A stretch of 53,716 bases of DNA from Candidatus Saganbacteria bacterium. Its GTDB lineage: Bacteria > Margulisbacteria > WOR-1 > O2-12-FULL-45-9 > XYB2-FULL-48-7. The position numbers and the translations under genes are program-made. The stretch lies in assembly GCA_016939335.1 (NCBI GenBank), contig JAFGHC010000033.1, forward strand, positions 1 to 53,716, in the 5' to 3' direction. Positions 50,597 through 53,716 of the stretch are shown piece by piece (position 1 is the first letter of the stretch; every line of letters starts with the position of its first letter). The notes beneath the pieces were generated by a model that had not been told where the DNA came from, did no database searches, and worked only from the letters and a program-made list of their open reading frames with translations.

Positions 50597-52543
50597 ATGT
50601 CAAAATCCGAAACACGAAATACGAAATACGAAATCCTCTCTTTGGCAATTGGAATTATATTTGTCATTTGCCATTTGTCATTTGTCATTGCGCCGGCAGG
50701 CGCTGACACCGGCACGCTCTCCGACCCGATGACGATCGGCGTCGGCGCCCGCCCGCTCGGCATGGGGAAGGCCTACACCGCGGTGGCCGAGGACGGCGAC
50801 GCCATTTTCACCAACCCGGCCGGCCTGGCCCGCTCCGCCAGCCCGAAACTGACCAGCATGTACGCCTCGCTGATGGGCGACGTCAGCTACGTCGTGGTCG
50901 GCGGCGTCTATCCCTACGGCGAGAAGTCGGCGATCGGCGCCGGCTACATCGGCTCCGCGCTCGACGGCATCCCCCTGACCGACGCGAGCGGCGCGTCGCT
51001 GGGGAGCGGCCGCTGGGGAAGCAACGTCATGTTCCTCTCCTACGGCACTTACTTGAACGAACTCGGCATCATCAAGCTCGATCAGGACATCCTGATCGGC
51101 GCCAATCTGAAGTACTTCAGTTTGAGCGGCGGGGGCGGCTCGAACGAGGCGAACGGGACCGGCTATGACCTCGACCTCGGCGTCCTCTACCCGGTCAATC
51201 CTTACGTGATGGTGGGCGCCAATCTGCAGAACGCCCTGCCCGGCTCAATGGGGAAGATCACCTACGCCTCCGGGGCCGAGGACGCCATCCAGCACACGCT
51301 CAAGGTCGGCGCCAAGGTCAACCTGATCGGCGACGAGAACGCCCTGACCGCCTCCGAGGGCCGCCGGCTCTACGGCACCGCCGACTACGACTACAACTTC
51401 TCCCGGCCGAGCGCGACCCACTTCGGCCTTGAGTTCTGGCCGACCGCCAACCTGGCGCTGCGCGGCGGCATGGACGGCAGCGACCCGACCGCCGGCCTCG
51501 GCCTGCGCGTCTCGGGCGTCGAGTTCAATTACGCCTACCATCCCTATTCGCAGATCAGCGAGAACACCACCCATTACTTCTCGCTCGGCTACCTGGGCGA
51601 AGCGCGGAAGCGGCAGATCAATATCACGCTCGACGAGCCGAAAGACAAAGCGGTCATTTACGAGGACCATGTCAGGGTCAAGGGCCGGGTCCAGATCAAG
51701 GAAGGGGACGAGCCGGCGCCGAAGGGCCCGCTCTCGCTCAAGGTCAACGGCATTGACGTCGCCGTCGCTCCCGACGGCAGCTTCGCGATCGAAACGCCGG
51801 TCCAGAATTACGGCAAGAAGCTGGTGCAGGCCACGGCCGTTGACGCCGCCGGCAACTCCGCGCAGCGGGACGCGCGCATCGTCCGCCTGATCTCGTTCGC
51901 CGACGTCCCCGACGGCTACTGGGCCAAGATGCCGATCGAGAACAACGCCACCGTCGGTCTGGTCCAGGGATACCCCGACGGCAACTTCAAGCCGGACCGC
52001 GCCTTGAGCCGCGCCGAGCTGGCCACTCTGCTCGTACGCGCCAAGGGGATCAAGCTCCCCGAAGGGCGGGCGCGCCAGTCGTTCAAGGACGTCAAGCCCG
52101 ACTTCTGGGCGGCCAAATACATCGACGCGGCGCAGCGCGAAGGGCTGGTCCTCGGTTATCCCGACAAGACCTTCCGCCCCAACAACAAGATCAACAAAGT
52201 CGAAGGGATCGCCATCATGGTCCGTTTCGACCAGCTCAAGCTGGCGGAAGTCGACTCCAAGCCGTACTGGGACATCGCGACCAACCACTGGGGGGCCAAG
52301 TATGTCCAGGCGGCCAAGGAAGCCGGCATGTTGAGCTTCATCGAGCGCAACCGCCTGCGGCCGAAAGAGCAGCTGGCCCGCTCGGAATCGGTCGAGATGC
52401 TCGGCAAGACGGCGCTGGCCGGCGGCAAGATCAAGGACCTTTACACCTGGGAGAAGGGCTTCAAGCCGGAGCTGGAAAAACAGCCGACGATCAGAGGGAG
52501 TCTCGACAATTTGGCTGAAATTTCGGCCGGAAATTACCGATAA
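50597..52543 (+). CDS. PorV-like outer-membrane barrel with Ig-like domain and three SLH domains
   Basis: A 648-aa protein. The signal peptide is YEILSLAIGIIFVICHLSFV to about residue 38. Residues about 40-340 follow the PorV/UPF0164 pattern, opening with IGVGARPLGMGKAYTAVAED and then FTNPAGLARS, and continue as beta-strands. An Ig-like domain (about 350-430) follows. Then come three S-layer homology domains: FADVPDGYWA (near 433), FKDVKPDFWAAKYIDAAQRE (near 495) and YWDIATNHWGAKYVQAAKEA (near 555). SLH domains bind peptidoglycan-linked polymers in the periplasm, so the protein may tie the outer membrane to the wall. The start is ATG 50597: ATG 50558 lies inside the promoter spacer. The last ten codons double as the promoter of the next gene. 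Confidence 0.88.
   Translation: MSKSETRNTKYEILSLAIGIIFVICHLSFVIAPAGADTGTLSDPMTIGVGARPLGMGKAYTAVAEDGDAIFTNPAGLARSASPKLTSMYASLMGDVSYVVVGGVYPYGEKSAIGAGYIGSALDGIPLTDASGASLGSGRWGSNVMFLSYGTYLNELGIIKLDQDILIGANLKYFSLSGGGGSNEANGTGYDLDLGVLYPVNPYVMVGANLQNALPGSMGKITYASGAEDAIQHTLKVGAKVNLIGDENALTASEGRRLYGTADYDYNFSRPSATHFGLEFWPTANLALRGGMDGSDPTAGLGLRVSGVEFNYAYHPYSQISENTTHYFSLGYLGEARKRQINITLDEPKDKAVIYEDHVRVKGRVQIKEGDEPAPKGPLSLKVNGIDVAVAPDGSFAIETPVQNYGKKLVQATAVDAAGNSAQRDARIVRLISFADVPDGYWAKMPIENNATVGLVQGYPDGNFKPDRALSRAELATLLVRAKGIKLPEGRARQSFKDVKPDFWAAKYIDAAQREGLVLGYPDKTFRPNNKINKVEGIAIMVRFDQLKLAEVDSKPYWDIATNHWGAKYVQAAKEAGMLSFIERNRLRPKEQLARSESVEMLGKTALAGGKIKDLYTWEKGFKPELEKQPTIRGSLDNLAEISAGNYR
52516..52543 (+). 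promoter_or_regulatory. Sigma-28-like promoter inside the end of a gene (TGAAATTT-N12-ACCGATAA)
   Basis: Copy 14 of 14. The whole element lies within the last codons of the PorV-SLH gene; the final TAA of the -10 is that gene's stop codon. It lies 36 bases before the start at 52580, with GAGGAGG as ribosome site. Confidence 0.84.
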
Positions 52544-52579
52544 TAATATAGATAGAGTTCACAGAGGAGGAAATTAACT

Positions 52580-53563
52580 ATGGTGGCACCACTCGGTCCG
52601 ATCGTTCCAAGCCTGACCCTGGCGGCAGGCGGCTGCGGCTGGGACACCCGGCGCGGTAAATCGCCGGCTCCGGCGGCCGACAGCGAACCGATTGTCCTTG
52701 ACAAGCTCGACATCTACGCCGTGGTCGACGCGCTGCAGCAGGACGGTGCGAATGTCGGCCAGTGCTCCCTTGACGAGATCAAATTCACTGCCGCCGACGG
52801 CGGCGACCTGACGGTCAAGAGCGCTGAACTGACCAGACTGGCGATCGCCCAGCGGATCCTGATCAAATTTGATGATTACAACAAACTGCCCGATCTCACC
52901 AAGCTCGGCGTGATAAAGCTGATGTCGGACGAGCTCAAAAAAGAGGGGCCCGCCTCGCTGGAGTCTCTGATGACCTGGCGGCAGGGGATGAGTTACGGCG
53001 CTTATTGCAAAACCCACTACACCTGGTACGCCCCTGCCACTTACGGCCAGCTCCCCGAGGCGCTCGCGCTCAAGAATCTGAAGGTGAGCGATGTTAAGGC
53101 GTTGCTCGAAAAATGTAAACTGACCATCACTCCCACTCCCCTCAGCGTAAGCGTCGGCGAGAGGCGAACCGTCACGCTGAACAGTAAACTGCTGCCGCGC
53201 GACGCCAGTGCGCTCAAAATCGATTTCGGCAAAGGTATCGATACACCTGATCTCCCGGAGGCGGCCGCCGAACCGGGCAAGGTCACTGTCAAGATCGTCA
53301 TTAATGAAAAAGCGGAACCCGGTTTCCGCGATATAGTCGTGGAGCAGTCCGGCAGGGAGCTGATCAGCGGCAAAGGCCTTTTTGATGTTATCGCCGAAAA
53401 GCACCCGGCCCCTCTCTTAGAAAAAACAGGTGAAAAGCCCGCCCCGTCCGCCGTCGAAAAACCGGCGGAGGAGCCGGAGGAAGCGCCCAGGGTCCGTCAT
53501 GTCCGGAAAACTAAGTCTACGCCGCCCCCGGCAACAAAAAGAGAATCGGATTCTGAGTTATAA
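52580..53563 (+). CDS. Unknown protein with Pro/Glu/Lys-rich C-terminal tail
   Basis: A 327-aa protein starting MVAPLGPIVPSLTLAAGGCG. The N-terminal 25 residues are Pro/Ala/Gly-rich and not a clear signal peptide. Residues about 35-180 are helical with four cysteines in the first 165 residues. Residues about 190-270 are beta-rich and Ig-like (LSVSVGERRTVTLNSKLLPR). The tail after 275 is disordered-type (EKPAEEPEEAPR, then RHVRKTKSTPPPATKRESD). AGGAGG lies eight bases before ATG 52580, and the promoter is inside the preceding gene. The next gene starts 15 bases after the stop, so they share a unit. No family is recognised. Confidence 0.68.
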   Translation: MVAPLGPIVPSLTLAAGGCGWDTRRGKSPAPAADSEPIVLDKLDIYAVVDALQQDGANVGQCSLDEIKFTAADGGDLTVKSAELTRLAIAQRILIKFDDYNKLPDLTKLGVIKLMSDELKKEGPASLESLMTWRQGMSYGAYCKTHYTWYAPATYGQLPEALALKNLKVSDVKALLEKCKLTITPTPLSVSVGERRTVTLNSKLLPRDASALKIDFGKGIDTPDLPEAAAEPGKVTVKIVINEKAEPGFRDIVVEQSGRELISGKGLFDVIAEKHPAPLLEKTGEKPAPSAVEKPAEEPEEAPRVRHVRKTKSTPPPATKRESDSEL

Positions 53564-53578
53564 CGGAGGCAAATAAAT

Positions 53579-53716
53579 ATGGTGACCTTGGCTCCCGTCA
53601 ATACATCAGTCATTAAGCCTCGCCCCACGCTGGCGAAGGATATCTATCCCGGGATAGCGGAATCGGAAGACCTGACCAAGCTCCAGATTGACGGCCAACC
53701 CCTCGCCGCCCCGGAG
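53579..53716 (+). CDS. Unknown protein, 5' end only
   Basis: Forty-six codons before the window ends, beginning MVTLAPVNTSVIKPRPTLAK. GGAGGC lies eight bases before ATG 53579, and the gap from the previous gene is 15 bases. The Pro/Val-rich start resembles other short leaders in this block (for example MVAPLGPIVPSL). Nothing further can be said. Confidence 0.65.
   Translation, partial: MVTLAPVNTSVIKPRPTLAKDIYPGIAESEDLTKLQIDGQPLAAPE

Noticed and set aside
2196-52543. TATATA runs as simple microsatellites or as sigma-70 -10 boxes
   Set aside because: The runs are always preceded by CGA and by TGAAAT at one fixed distance, and several copies lack the TATATA extension while keeping both boxes, so the two-box element is the real signal.
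2196-53716. Flagellar or chemotaxis cluster suggested by the promoter type
   Set aside because: None of the products resembles flagellin, hook, motor or chemotaxis proteins; only the FlgD-Ig-like domain recalls flagella, and that fold is common in surface proteins.

Overview
The window looks like a chromosomal contig from an uncultivated, GC-rich bacterium with two membranes. The evidence is Shine-Dalgarno starts, outer-membrane beta-barrels (a PorV-like protein and a TPR-barrel protein), S-layer homology (SLH) domains, and very large Ig-like surface proteins. The phylum cannot be fixed from the sequence. The mix of SLH, PorV-like, IPT/TIG and FlgD-Ig-like C-termini with short wandering micro-repeats is what candidate-phylum genomes such as Margulisbacteria or Omnitrophota often show, but this is only a guess. 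No rRNA, tRNA, CRISPR array, transposase or flagellar gene was seen.

Layout. Bases 1-2165 (minus strand) hold a small sugar unit: a 134-aa possible carbohydrate-binding protein, a GH26 glycoside hydrolase and the start of a MalF/UgpA-type sugar ABC permease. From 2.2 kb to the right edge almost everything is on the plus strand. It is cut into transcription units, every one preceded by the same 28-bp element: TGAAATTT, exactly 12 bases, then nnCGATAT or nnCGATAA. I count 14 copies (13 plus, 1 minus). Read as GAAA-N15-GCCGATAT, it matches the known promoter of the sigma-28 family (FliA/SigD), so the whole 50 kb appears to be one alternative-sigma regulon with no flagellar gene in it.

Block A (2.2-14.2 kb) is soluble enzymology: a HIT-like protein, four sugar-nucleotidyltransferases, a zinc deaminase, an HD phosphohydrolase, an NAD-dependent sugar epimerase/dehydratase, and a fusion of a DUF692/MNIO-like TIM barrel with an HD-like domain. 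Block B (14.4-31.5 kb) holds two polytopic proteins of about 1,245 aa, a helical-repeat protein, a GH26-TPR protein of 1,232 aa and a TPR protein with a C-terminal beta-barrel (1,459 aa). The second polytopic protein has residues resembling a processive GT2 glycosyltransferase core. Block C (31.6-42.5 kb) holds small membrane proteins, a secreted five-repeat protein, a Ser/Thr kinase and a PP2C phosphatase. Block D (41.4-53.7 kb) holds surface proteins: an IPT/TIG protein of 1,933 aa, a protein ending in a FlgD-Ig-like domain, a PorV-SLH protein, and two unknown proteins, the last cut by the window edge.

Reading the parts together, my inference is a previously undescribed synthase-dependent polysaccharide production and export system. 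NDP-sugar enzymes would feed a GT2-like membrane synthase. A GH26-TPR protein and a TPR-beta-barrel protein would process and export the chain, as BcsZ/BcsC or PgaB/PgaA do in known systems. A kinase/phosphatase pair would control it, and large surface adhesins and an SLH protein would be co-expressed. Many of the predicted envelope proteins lack a recognisable Sec signal peptide, which is the main point against this picture or a sign of an unusual export route.
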